DNA of 64,000 bases, taken from Pseudomonas nitroreducens. Its GTDB lineage: Bacteria; Pseudomonadota; Gammaproteobacteria; Pseudomonadales; Pseudomonadaceae. The stretch is from the NCBI RefSeq assembly GCF_014204515.1, contig NZ_JACHLI010000037.1:1-64000 (forward strand), written 5' to 3'. Positions within the stretch are counted from its first letter, which is position 1; the number at the start of each line of letters is the position of its first letter. Positions 33,509 through 41,281 of this stretch are shown piece after piece. The notes under the pieces were generated by a model. The model was not told the DNA's origin. It saw only the letters and a program-made list of their open reading frames with translations, and made no database searches. The position numbers and the translations under genes were made by a program.

Positions 33509-34114
33509 ATGACCAAGCAGGGTGCTTTCCACTACAAGGCGTTGTTGGGGTTGCTGGGTATTCTGTTGGCAGGCCAGGTCGGGGCGGCCGGGGTCGAGAT
33601 GTATCGCTACGTCAACGACAAGGGCATCACCGTCATCGACCGCCTGGGCGTGCCGCCGCAGTACATCGGCAAGGGTTACCAGGTGCTCAATGACCAGGGC
33701 CGGGTCGTCCGCGAGGTGCCACCGGCGCCGACCGCCGCGGAAATCGAACAGCGCAAGGCGGACGCCGCCCGCGCCAGTTCCGACCAGCAACTGATGCGCA
33801 TGTACACCAGCGTGGAAGACGTCGACCGCGCCCGCGACCGCAAGCTGGCCGAGCTCGACGGCCTGGCCAGCGTCGCCCGCGGCAACCTGCAGTCGCTCAA
33901 GACCCAGCAGGCCAATTTGCAGGCCCGCGCGGCCGACCAGGAGCGCGCCGGGCGCCAGGTGCCCGATGACCTGGTGGCGCAACTGGGCAACCTGCGCGAG
34001 GACGAGCAGCGCCTGCAGCAGGACATCGCTCGCTACCAGCAGCTGCGCACCCAGGCGCAGGACAGCTTCGCCGCCGACCGCGCGCGTTTCGCCCAGATCT
34101 CCAGCGGTAACTGA
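33509..34114 (+). CDS. DUF4124 domain protein with C-terminal coiled coil
   Basis: 201-residue exported protein. The signal peptide (ALLGLLGILLAGQVGAAG) is followed by a DUF4124 segment (VEMYRYVNDKGITVIDRLGVP) and a long helical region rich in Q, R, E and A (residues ~90-195) that should form a coiled coil. Function unknown; DUF4124 proteins are thought to be envelope components. It follows pyrE by 18 bases, so is probably co-transcribed. A second DUF4124 protein in this window is the M23 peptidase at 8469. Confidence 0.88.
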   Translation: MTKQGAFHYKALLGLLGILLAGQVGAAGVEMYRYVNDKGITVIDRLGVPPQYIGKGYQVLNDQGRVVREVPPAPTAAEIEQRKADAARASSDQQLMRMYTSVEDVDRARDRKLAELDGLASVARGNLQSLKTQQANLQARAADQERAGRQVPDDLVAQLGNLREDEQRLQQDIARYQQLRTQAQDSFAADRARFAQISSGN

Positions 34115-34132
34115 GGCTGGCGCTCGCCGCTC

Positions 34133-34579
34133 TTACTGCTGCGGCGAGCAGCGCTCGAATTCGTTGATCTTCCCGCGCAGCCAGTCCGGCAGGGGCTGGC
34201 TCGTGCGGTCTTCGCCTGCGTAGGCGTAGATCAGCTCGCCCAACGTCAGCAACTGCTCATCGCACCAGATCGATACCTGGAAGGTCAGGCTGCTGCGGCC
34301 CAGCCGGCTGACGCGCACGCCCATTTCCAGCCAGTCGTCGAAGCGTGCTGGCGCCAGGTATTCCAGGGTGGTCTTCACCGCGAACAGGTCGCCGCCGCCG
34401 CGCAGCAGGTCGGCCGGGTAGCTCACGCCCAGGTGGCGGTAGTACTCGTTGGTGGCGACGTCGGCGTAGGTCAGGTAGTTGCCGTTGAAGACGATGCCCT
34501 GCGGGTCGACCTCCGACCAGCGCACGCGCAGGCCGTGGAAGAAACCGAAGTCATTACGGGAAACGGGGGACGCGGCCAT
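34133..34579 (-). CDS. Acyl-CoA thioesterase, YbgC/4HBT hot-dog family
   Basis: 148-residue hot-dog fold protein. The active-site region WSEVDPQGIVFNGNYLTYAD carries the Asp of the 4-hydroxybenzoyl-CoA thioesterase group and continues NEYYRHLG. It should hydrolyse acyl-CoA; the natural substrate is unknown. It lies just downstream of argB on the same strand but is separated by argB's terminator, so it is probably independent of the argB operon. Confidence 0.92.
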   Translation of the reverse strand: MAASPVSRNDFGFFHGLRVRWSEVDPQGIVFNGNYLTYADVATNEYYRHLGVSYPADLLRGGGDLFAVKTTLEYLAPARFDDWLEMGVRVSRLGRSSLTFQVSIWCDEQLLTLGELIYAYAGEDRTSQPLPDWLRGKINEFERCSPQQ

Positions 34580-34595
34580 GCGAAACCTCCAGGCA

Positions 34596-34631
34596 GAAAA
34601 ACGCCCGCGTGGATCGCTCCAGGCGGGCGTT
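34596..34631 (-). terminator. argB operon terminator
   Basis: On the minus strand, AACGCCCGC pairs with GCGGGCGTT, with a 14-base loop, followed by T5. It begins 8 bases after the argB stop. Confidence 0.85.
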
Positions 34632-34638
34632 GATTCGA

Positions 34639-35544
34639 TCAGCGCGACTTGCGGTTGGTGATCAGCGTGCCGACACCGCTGTCGGTGAAGATCTCCAGCA
34701 GCACCGCGTTGGGCACGCGACCATCGATGATGTGCGCGCTGGTGACGCCGCCCTGCACCGCTTCGAGGGCGCAGCGGATCTTCGGCAGCATGCCGCCGTA
34801 GATGGTGCCGTCGGCGATCAGCTCGTTGACCTGCTCGGTGGTCAGGCCGGTGAGGACCTGGCCCTGCTTGTCCATCAGGCCGGCGATGTTGGTGAGCAGC
34901 ATCAGCTTCTCGGCCTTCAGCGCTTCGGCCACCTTGCCGGCCACCAGGTCGGCGTTGATGTTGTAGGACTCGCCGTTGGCGCCTACGCCGATCGGCGCGA
35001 TGACCGGGATGAAGTCACCCTGCACCAGCATGTTCAGCAGGTCGACGTTGACCCCGGTGACCTCGCCGACATGGCCGATGTCGATGATTTCCGGCTTGGT
35101 CATTTCCGGCGTCTGGCGGGTGACGGTGAGCTTCTTCGCGCGGATCAGCTCGGCGTCCTTGCCGGTCAGGCCGATGGCGCTGCCGCCATGACGGTTGATC
35201 AGGTTGACGATGTCCTTGTTCACCTGGCCGCCGAGGACCATTTCCACCACGTCCATGGTCTGCGCGTCGGTGACGCGCATGCCATCGATGAAGTGGCTTT
35301 CGATCGACAGGCGGCTGAGCAGGTCGCCGATCTGCGGACCACCACCATGGACCACCACCGGGTTGATGCCGACGGCTTTCATCAGCACCACGTCGCGGGC
35401 GAAGCTGTTCTTCAGCTCGTCCGTTTCCATGGCGTTGCCGCCGTACTTGATCACCAGCGTCTTGCCGACGAAGCGGCGGATGTAGGGCAGGGCTTCGGCA
35501 AGGACGCGGGCAACCTGGGCGGCGTCATCGCGGCTCTGGGTCAT
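34639..35544 (-). CDS. argB: Acetylglutamate kinase
   Basis: 301-residue enzyme of arginine synthesis that phosphorylates N-acetylglutamate; in pseudomonads it is feedback-inhibited by arginine and has an N-terminal helix needed for hexamer formation (SRDDAAQVARVLAEALPYI is seen here). Kinase motifs are VIKYGGNAM near residue 30 and VVHGGGPQIG. Start ATG at 35544 with GGAG upstream matches the usual N-terminus; an in-frame ATG five codons earlier is less likely. Last gene of coaBC-dut-algC-argB. Confidence 0.97.
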   Translation of the reverse strand: MTQSRDDAAQVARVLAEALPYIRRFVGKTLVIKYGGNAMETDELKNSFARDVVLMKAVGINPVVVHGGGPQIGDLLSRLSIESHFIDGMRVTDAQTMDVVEMVLGGQVNKDIVNLINRHGGSAIGLTGKDAELIRAKKLTVTRQTPEMTKPEIIDIGHVGEVTGVNVDLLNMLVQGDFIPVIAPIGVGANGESYNINADLVAGKVAEALKAEKLMLLTNIAGLMDKQGQVLTGLTTEQVNELIADGTIYGGMLPKIRCALEAVQGGVTSAHIIDGRVPNAVLLEIFTDSGVGTLITNRKSR

Positions 35545-35574
35545 GGTGGGCTCCGGCATAGTGCTAGGTAAGTG

Positions 35575-38202
35575 TCAGAAGGGCAGGCTGAGGGCGGGGT
35601 CGACCGCTTTCAGCTGGGTACGGAACACTTCCTTGATGCGTTCCAGTTCTTCCTGGGTGTCCGCCTCGAAGCGCAGCACCAGCACCGGTGTGGTGTTGGA
35701 CGCACGCACCAGGCCCCAGCCTTTGGGGTAATCCACGCGCACGCCGTCGAGGGTGGTGAGGTTGGCTTCACCCCACTGGCCGCGGGCCTGCAGCGCCTCG
35801 ATCAGGGCGAACTTGCCCTCGTCGGTGACGGTGATGTTGATTTCCGGGGTGGAGATGTCCAGCGGGAACGCAGAGAACACGCGCTCGGCGTCGCGCTTGT
35901 CCAGGCTGATGATTTCCAGCAGGCGCGCGGCGCTGTAGATGCCGTCGTCGAAGCCGTACCAGCGCTCCTTGAAGAAGATGTGGCCGCTCATCTCGCCGGC
36001 GAGCAGAGCGCCGGTTTCCTTCATCTTCTTCTTGATCAGCGAGTGGCCGGTCTTCCACATCACCGGACGGCCGCCGTAGCCGCTGATCAGCGAGATCAGG
36101 CGACGGGTGCATTTGACGTCGAAGATGATGTCGGCGCCCGGGTTGCGCGAGACCACGTCCTTGGCGAACAGCATCAGCAGGCGGTCGGGGTAGATGATGG
36201 TGCCTTCGTTGGTCACCACGCCCACGCGGTCGCCGTCGCCGTCGAAGGCCAGGCCGAGGTCGGCGCCGGTTTCCTTGACCTTGGCGATCAGGTCTTCCAG
36301 GTTCTCCGGCTTGCCCGGGTCCGGGTGGTGGTTGGGGAAGGTGCCGTCGACGTCGCAGTACAGCGGGATGACGGTGCAGCCCAGAGCTTCGATCAGCTGC
36401 GGGGCGATCACGCCGGCGACGCCGTTGCCGCAGTCCACTACCACTTTCAGCGGCTTGGCCAGGGCGATGTCGTCGCGGATCTGCTGGAAGTAGCGCGGCA
36501 GGATGTCGACCTGCTGCACGCTGCCCACGCCGGAGGCGAGGTCGTTGTTCTGGATGCGCTCGCGCAGGGCCTGGATCTGCTCGTTGGCCAGGGTCTCGCC
36601 GGCGACGACGATCTTGAAGCCGTTGTAGTCCGGCGGGTTGTGGCTGCCGGTGAGCATCACCCCGGATTTGCCTTCCAGCACGTTGGCCGCGTAATACAGC
36701 ACCGGGGTCGGCACCATGCCGACGTCAGTGACCTGGCAACCGCAGTCGAGCAGGCCCTGGATCAGCTGCTGCACCAGCTCGGGGCCGGACAGGCGGCCGT
36801 CGCGGCCGACGGAGACGCACGGCTCGCCACGGGCGAGGCTTTCGGAACCGATCGCGCGGCCGACCCAGTAGGCGGTCTCGGCGGTCAGGGTGTCGCCGAC
36901 CACGCCGCGGATATCGTAGGCGCGGAAGATGCTGGCGGGCAGTTGCGGGGCTTTGGGCGTGCTCATAACGGGTGTTTGCTCCAATCCCAGGAGATCCTGG
37001 TCTTCATCAAGTATGTCGATGTCCAGAATGTCGGTGTTCTGGAACAGCGGGTCGACCAGTGACGACTCGGCGGCGACGACCGGGGCGCCAACCTCAACCA
37101 TCGCCGGGGCGGGTTGGGCGGGCGCTGCGGGGGTGGCGGCCGGGGCACTGGCACCGTTTGTCTCGGTCTTGCGGCGTGGCTGGCGGGCCAGCGCCTGAGC
37201 CAGCGCCTGCAGGCTCGGCAGGCTCAGCTCAGGTGCTTTGGCAGTGCGCTGGCCGGCGAGTTCCTGAAGGAACTGGCCCAGGGCCTGGGCATCCTTGCTG
37301 ACCCGGCGCTGCATCGCACTTTGCGCCAGGTAGAGGCCGAGCAGGGCGCCGACCAGTGCCAGCAGCGTAGCGATACCCAGCAGGGCCGGCGAGTACAGCG
37401 GCTCGGTGAGGCTCGGGCCGGGGGTGAAGCTCAGCTTCCAGTTCGGATTGCCGCTGGAGAGGGGTTGCGCCTGGACGGCGGAAGCCTCGCCGCGCTGCAG
37501 CAGGACCTGCGCCGGCGAGTTGCCGAACTGCTGGGACAGTTGCAGCTGGCCGATATCGGCGGACATCGGCGGCAGGCTGCCGAGCAGGCGCTGCAGGTCC
37601 ACCACCAGCAGCAGCGAGCCCTGGATCGAGTTGTCCGCGGCGCGCAGCGCGGTGGGGCTGTAGACCAGCCAGCGGTTGCCGACCTTGTAGGCTTCCGGCG
37701 CCACGTTCTGCCCGCTTTCGACGCGGTGCAGCATGTCCAGGGCGGCGTAGTTCAGCGGACCGGGGCGGTTGGCGTCCTGCACGGCCTGGCCATTGGCGTT
37801 GAGGTGGACATCCACCAGGCCATCCAGGTGCCCCTGGGCCAGCGCTTTCTCCAGCGCGGCGATGCGCGACGGATCGTTGCTCTGCAGCGTCGGCAGCAGC
37901 TGCGGGTCGGTGGCCATGCTGCGGCTGTCAGCCGCCAGCAGGCCCAGCGACTGGCGCAGCGCGCCGGCCTGGCTTTCCGACCAGGCGCTGCTCAGCTGTG
38001 CGGTATGGGTCTGCCCGGCCTGGCCGAACAGGCTGAACCAGAGCAGCGCGCCTGCCGCCGCGATACCGCCGACGGCAACGATAAAGGCGGGCAGCAGCGG
38101 CTTGAGGTCGACCTTGGGGGCGGGCCCTCTGACGGCTTTCTCCGCCGGAACGAGTTCCGGCAGTTCATCGCTGTCCTTGGCGGTGCGTTGGAAAAGTTTC
38201 AT
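35575..38202 (-). CDS. algC: Phosphomannomutase/phosphoglucomutase AlgC, long membrane-anchored form
   Basis: Interconverts mannose/glucose 6- and 1-phosphates for alginate, LPS and rhamnolipid precursors. The C-terminal 463 residues are the classic AlgC: phosphoserine S108 in short-form numbering (GVMLTGSHNPPDY), Mg loop DGDGDR, sugar loop GEMSGH, and phosphate loop RASNTTP. The same open frame continues upstream by 412 residues: TM1 (36-59), a ~210-residue periplasmic domain, TM2 (272-293), then an Ala/Pro-rich linker. The ATG at 38202 has a strong GAGGAG at correct spacing, whereas the internal ATG at 36966 has only a distant GGAG. The total is 875 residues. Newer P. aeruginosa annotation also uses the long form, as I recall. 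A short cytosolic product may still be made. Confidence 0.93.
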   Translation of the reverse strand: MKLFQRTAKDSDELPELVPAEKAVRGPAPKVDLKPLLPAFIVAVGGIAAAGALLWFSLFGQAGQTHTAQLSSAWSESQAGALRQSLGLLAADSRSMATDPQLLPTLQSNDPSRIAALEKALAQGHLDGLVDVHLNANGQAVQDANRPGPLNYAALDMLHRVESGQNVAPEAYKVGNRWLVYSPTALRAADNSIQGSLLLVVDLQRLLGSLPPMSADIGQLQLSQQFGNSPAQVLLQRGEASAVQAQPLSSGNPNWKLSFTPGPSLTEPLYSPALLGIATLLALVGALLGLYLAQSAMQRRVSKDAQALGQFLQELAGQRTAKAPELSLPSLQALAQALARQPRRKTETNGASAPAATPAAPAQPAPAMVEVGAPVVAAESSLVDPLFQNTDILDIDILDEDQDLLGLEQTPVMSTPKAPQLPASIFRAYDIRGVVGDTLTAETAYWVGRAIGSESLARGEPCVSVGRDGRLSGPELVQQLIQGLLDCGCQVTDVGMVPTPVLYYAANVLEGKSGVMLTGSHNPPDYNGFKIVVAGETLANEQIQALRERIQNNDLASGVGSVQQVDILPRYFQQIRDDIALAKPLKVVVDCGNGVAGVIAPQLIEALGCTVIPLYCDVDGTFPNHHPDPGKPENLEDLIAKVKETGADLGLAFDGDGDRVGVVTNEGTIIYPDRLLMLFAKDVVSRNPGADIIFDVKCTRRLISLISGYGGRPVMWKTGHSLIKKKMKETGALLAGEMSGHIFFKERWYGFDDGIYSAARLLEIISLDKRDAERVFSAFPLDISTPEINITVTDEGKFALIEALQARGQWGEANLTTLDGVRVDYPKGWGLVRASNTTPVLVLRFEADTQEELERIKEVFRTQLKAVDPALSLPF

Positions 38203-38242
38203 GCAACGTCTCCTCGGCGATTCATCCTGAAAAGGGAAAGGG

Positions 38243-38698
38243 TCAATGGCTGCCGGAGTGACCGAAGCCGCCGGCGCCGCGCTGGCTCTCGTCGAAGCTT
38301 TCGACCAGCTCGAAATGCGCCTGCACCACCGGCACCAGCACCAGCTGGGCGATGCGTTCGCCAATGGCGATCCTGAAAGCGGTATTGCCGCGGTTCCAGC
38401 AGGAGACCATCAGCTCGCCCTGGTAGTCCGAGTCGATCAGGCCGACCAGGTTGCCCAGCACGATGCCGTGCTTGTGGCCCAGGCCCGAACGCGGCAGGAC
38501 CAGCGCAGCCAGGCCCGGATCGGCGATGTAGATGGACAGGCCGGTGGGGATCAGCACGGTCTGGCCGGGCTCGAGGACGCAGTCCTCCTTGAGCATGGCG
38601 CGCAGGTCGAGGCCGGCGGAACCCGGGGTGGCGTACTGCGGCAGCGGGAAGTCGCTGCCCAGGCGGGGATCGAGGATCTTGGCTTGCAGGGAATGCAT
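38243..38698 (-). CDS. dut: dUTP diphosphatase
   Basis: 151-residue trimeric enzyme that hydrolyses dUTP to dUMP, keeping uracil out of DNA. All five dUTPase motifs are visible: AGLDLRAML (1), PRSGLGHKHGI (2), GLIDSDYQGEL (3), GERIAQLVLVP (4), RGAGGFGHSG (5). Lies 7 bases after coaBC and 40 before algC in an operon. Confidence 0.98.
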   Translation of the reverse strand: MHSLQAKILDPRLGSDFPLPQYATPGSAGLDLRAMLKEDCVLEPGQTVLIPTGLSIYIADPGLAALVLPRSGLGHKHGIVLGNLVGLIDSDYQGELMVSCWNRGNTAFRIAIGERIAQLVLVPVVQAHFELVESFDESQRGAGGFGHSGSH

Positions 38699-38705
38699 TG
38701 AGTTC

Positions 38706-39914
38706 TCAGTGTTGATTGATGCGTTCGGCGATGAAGGCGATCAGCTGGCGGGCGATCTTGCCCTTGCTGGTCTGGGCGAACGCAGTCTTGTGCAATTCGC
38801 GGTCGATGACCGTGATGGCGTTCTCTTCACTATTGAAGCCAATGGACGGATTCGCCACGTCATTGGCCACGATCAGGTCGAGATTCTTGTCCTTGAGCTT
38901 GCGCGAGGCGTACTCGAGCAGGTTCTCGGTCTCCGCGGCGAAGCCGACGCTGAAGGGCCGGTCCTCGCGCAGCGAAAGGGTGGCGAGGATGTCGGGATTG
39001 CGCACCAGCTGCAAGAGCAGGCCGTCACCCTTGGTGGGGTCTTTCTTGAGTTTTTGCGCTGCGACCAGTTCCGGGCGGTAGTCGGCCACGGCGGCGGAGG
39101 CGATCAGGATATCCGCCGGCATCGCCGCTTCGCAGGCGGCGAGCATGTCGCGGGCGCTGACCACGTCGACGCGGCTCACCCGGTCCGGGGTCGGCAGGTG
39201 CACCGGGCCGGTCACCAGGGTCACGCGTGCGCCGGCTTCGGCGGCGGCCTCGGCCAGGGCGAAGCCCATCTTCCCGGAGCTGTGGTTGGTGATGTAGCGC
39301 ACCGGGTCGATGTTTTCCTGGGTCGGCCCGGCGGTGATCAGGATGTGCTGGCCGGTCAGGGCCTTGAACTCGAAGCAGTCGGCGGCCCGTTGCGCCAGCT
39401 CCTCGGCTTCGAGCATGCGCCCGGGGCCGACGTCGCCGCAGGCCTGGCTGCCGGCAGCCGGGCCGAAGAAGTGCAGGCCGCGCGAGCGCAGCAGCTCGGC
39501 GTTGACCTGGGTGGCCGGGTCGCGCCACATGGCCTGGTTCATCGCCGGGGCGAGGGCGATCTGCGCATCGGTGGCCAGCACCAGGGTGGTCAGCAGGTCG
39601 TTGGCCACGCCCTGGGCCAGGCGCGCCATGAGGTCGGCGGTGGCGGGGGCGATCAGCACCAGGTCGGCCCAGCGGGCCAGCTCGATATGCCCCATGGCCG
39701 CTTCGGCGGCGGGGTCGAGCAGGTCCAGGTGTACCGGATGGCCGGAAAGCGCCTGAAGCGTAAGCGGGGTGATGAACTCGCGGCCGCCCTGGGTCATCAC
39801 GACACGCACCTCGGCGCCCTGGTCGCGCAACCGGCGGACCAGTTCGGCGCTCTTGTAGGCGGCGATACCGCCGCCGACGCCCAGAACGATGCGTTTACGA
39901 TAGAGCCGCTGCAT
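38706..39914 (-). CDS. coaBC: Bifunctional phosphopantothenoylcysteine decarboxylase/synthase CoaBC
   Basis: 402-residue flavoenzyme of coenzyme A synthesis. The N-terminal CoaC part (FMN) starts VLGVGGGIAAYKSAELVRRL and includes the substrate motif PAMNQAMW; the C-terminal CoaB part contains ITAGPTQENIDPVRYITNHSSGKMG (read as two pieces) and the lysine-containing KLKKDPTKGDGL segment. Family length is ~400. AAGG precedes the ATG. It heads coaBC-dut-algC-argB and is divergent from radC. Confidence 0.97.
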   Translation of the reverse strand: MQRLYRKRIVLGVGGGIAAYKSAELVRRLRDQGAEVRVVMTQGGREFITPLTLQALSGHPVHLDLLDPAAEAAMGHIELARWADLVLIAPATADLMARLAQGVANDLLTTLVLATDAQIALAPAMNQAMWRDPATQVNAELLRSRGLHFFGPAAGSQACGDVGPGRMLEAEELAQRAADCFEFKALTGQHILITAGPTQENIDPVRYITNHSSGKMGFALAEAAAEAGARVTLVTGPVHLPTPDRVSRVDVVSARDMLAACEAAMPADILIASAAVADYRPELVAAQKLKKDPTKGDGLLLQLVRNPDILATLSLREDRPFSVGFAAETENLLEYASRKLKDKNLDLIVANDVANPSIGFNSEENAITVIDRELHKTAFAQTSKGKIARQLIAFIAERINQH

Positions 39915-40055
39915 AGGCCAGCCTTAAATACGGAAATGGATGACGCGCGCTGAAGCCGATGACGCCTCCCCAGGCCTCCGGCTGCGCGAAGCGAGGGGGC
40001 TAAGATAGCACAGCGCCTGCGCGGGAACAGCGGGGCCCCTGAGCTGGGAGGTGGC

Positions 40056-40730
40056 GTGAGAATTCTTGATTGGCCGGCGGCGGAGCGCCCGCGGGAGAAG
40101 CTGCTCGAGCGTGGCGCGGCCAGCCTGAGCGACGCCGAATTGCTGGCCATCTTCCTGCGCACCGGCGTGGCCGGTTGCAGCGCCGTCGACCTGGCGCGCC
40201 GGCTGCTGGTGGAGTTCGGCAGCCTGCGGGCGCTGCTGGAGGCGAACCTGGAGGCCTTCTGCCGCCACCACGGCCTGGGCCCGGCGAAATTCGCCCAGCT
40301 GCAGGCGGTGCTGGAGATGGGCCGGCGCCACCTGGCCGAGGACATGGACCGCGGCCCCGCCCTGGAGAGCCCGCAGGCGGTGCGGGATTTCCTCAAGGCA
40401 CGGCTGCGTCACGAGCCCCATGAAGTGTTCGCCTGCCTGTTCATGGACAACCGCCATCGGATGCTGGAGTTCGAGGTGCTGTTCCATGGCTCCATCGACA
40501 GCGCCAGCGTCTACCCGCGGCAGATCGTCAAGCGCGCCCTGGCGCACAACGCCGCCGCGGTGATCCTGGCCCACAACCACCCCTCGGGAATCGCCGAGCC
40601 GAGCCAGTCTGACGACCTGCTGACCCGGCGCATCGTCCAGGCGCTGGCGCTGATCGACGTGCGCGTGCTCGATCACTTCATCGTCGGCGATGGCGAGCCG
40701 CAATCAATGGCCGAGCTGGGGCTGCTCTGA
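40056..40730 (+). CDS. radC: RadC family (JAB/MPN) protein
   Basis: 224-residue protein historically linked to DNA repair; its role remains unsettled. It has an N-terminal helix-hairpin-helix-like part (ERPREKLLERGAASLSDAELLA, LRTGV) and a C-terminal JAB domain with metal motif E..HxHx(n)SxxD: ILAHNHPSG followed by EPSQSDD. Start is GTG at 40056 with GGGAGGTG upstream. Divergent from coaBC with a 141-base gap. Confidence 0.95.
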   Translation: MRILDWPAAERPREKLLERGAASLSDAELLAIFLRTGVAGCSAVDLARRLLVEFGSLRALLEANLEAFCRHHGLGPAKFAQLQAVLEMGRRHLAEDMDRGPALESPQAVRDFLKARLRHEPHEVFACLFMDNRHRMLEFEVLFHGSIDSASVYPRQIVKRALAHNAAAVILAHNHPSGIAEPSQSDDLLTRRIVQALALIDVRVLDHFIVGDGEPQSMAELGLL

Positions 40731-41273
40731 GACCCGGCGCTGGATGTCGCGCAGAAGGCGTCGGCGGATCAGCCCGCTGACCGGGCGGATGGCCAGCCAG
40801 TACGGGGTGAACAGCAGGCGGCTGCGGCGATCCGGACAGTGCACGCGGGTCGTGGTGTGCACGTGGACTTCACCCTCACGCTCGCCGGGTTCGCAGGAAA
40901 AGTGCAGGACCAGCCGGGGCGTTCCGGGCTCGGCGAAGCGCCGGAAGCTTTCGCCGTCGGCGCATGGGCGCAGGCCGAAGTCGCTGCGCCAGAAGCGTCC
41001 GATCAGTCCGTAGGCGATCTCGCGGTCGCCGTCGCGGCCCAGCAGGGTGAACTCCTGCAGGCCGAAGCGCGGTCGCTCCGCCAGGGCATTGCGCAGGCCC
41101 AGGCGCAGGGCCAGCCGGGCTGGCGCCTCGCGCAGCTGCAGGAAGCGCTGCACCAGCGGGTCGTGCTCGGCGCTGAGCTGGCTCACCGCCTCCAGCACCT
41201 GCGCCGGGGTCGCGCGCATGGCCAGCGAGTGGCGCTCGGCGAACTGGAATTGCGGCAGCAGATGGTCGAGCAA
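40704..41273 (-). CDS. DUF2867-like protein
   Basis: About 189 residues; related to DUF2867 proteins by LLPQFQFAERHSLAMRATPAQVLEAV at the N-terminus and by the START/Bet v1-like look of the rest. Function unknown. The start is unclear: no ATG is available before the conserved N-terminus; TTG at 41273, or CTG at 41285 overlapping the stop of the upstream transporter gene, are candidates, and the first ATG (41220) would cut the domain. Its 3' end overlaps that of radC by 27 bases on the opposite strand. Confidence 0.7.
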   Translation of the reverse strand: MLDHLLPQFQFAERHSLAMRATPAQVLEAVSQLSAEHDPLVQRFLQLREAPARLALRLGLRNALAERPRFGLQEFTLLGRDGDREIAYGLIGRFWRSDFGLRPCADGESFRRFAEPGTPRLVLHFSCEPGEREGEVHVHTTTRVHCPDRRSRLLFTPYWLAIRPVSGLIRRRLLRDIQRRVSEQPQLGH

Positions 41274-41281
41274 TTCCGCGC

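Noticed and set aside
36966..38202. A separate gene for the N-terminal part of AlgC
   Set aside because: There is no stop codon or frame change between this part and the AlgC domain; it is one continuous frame.
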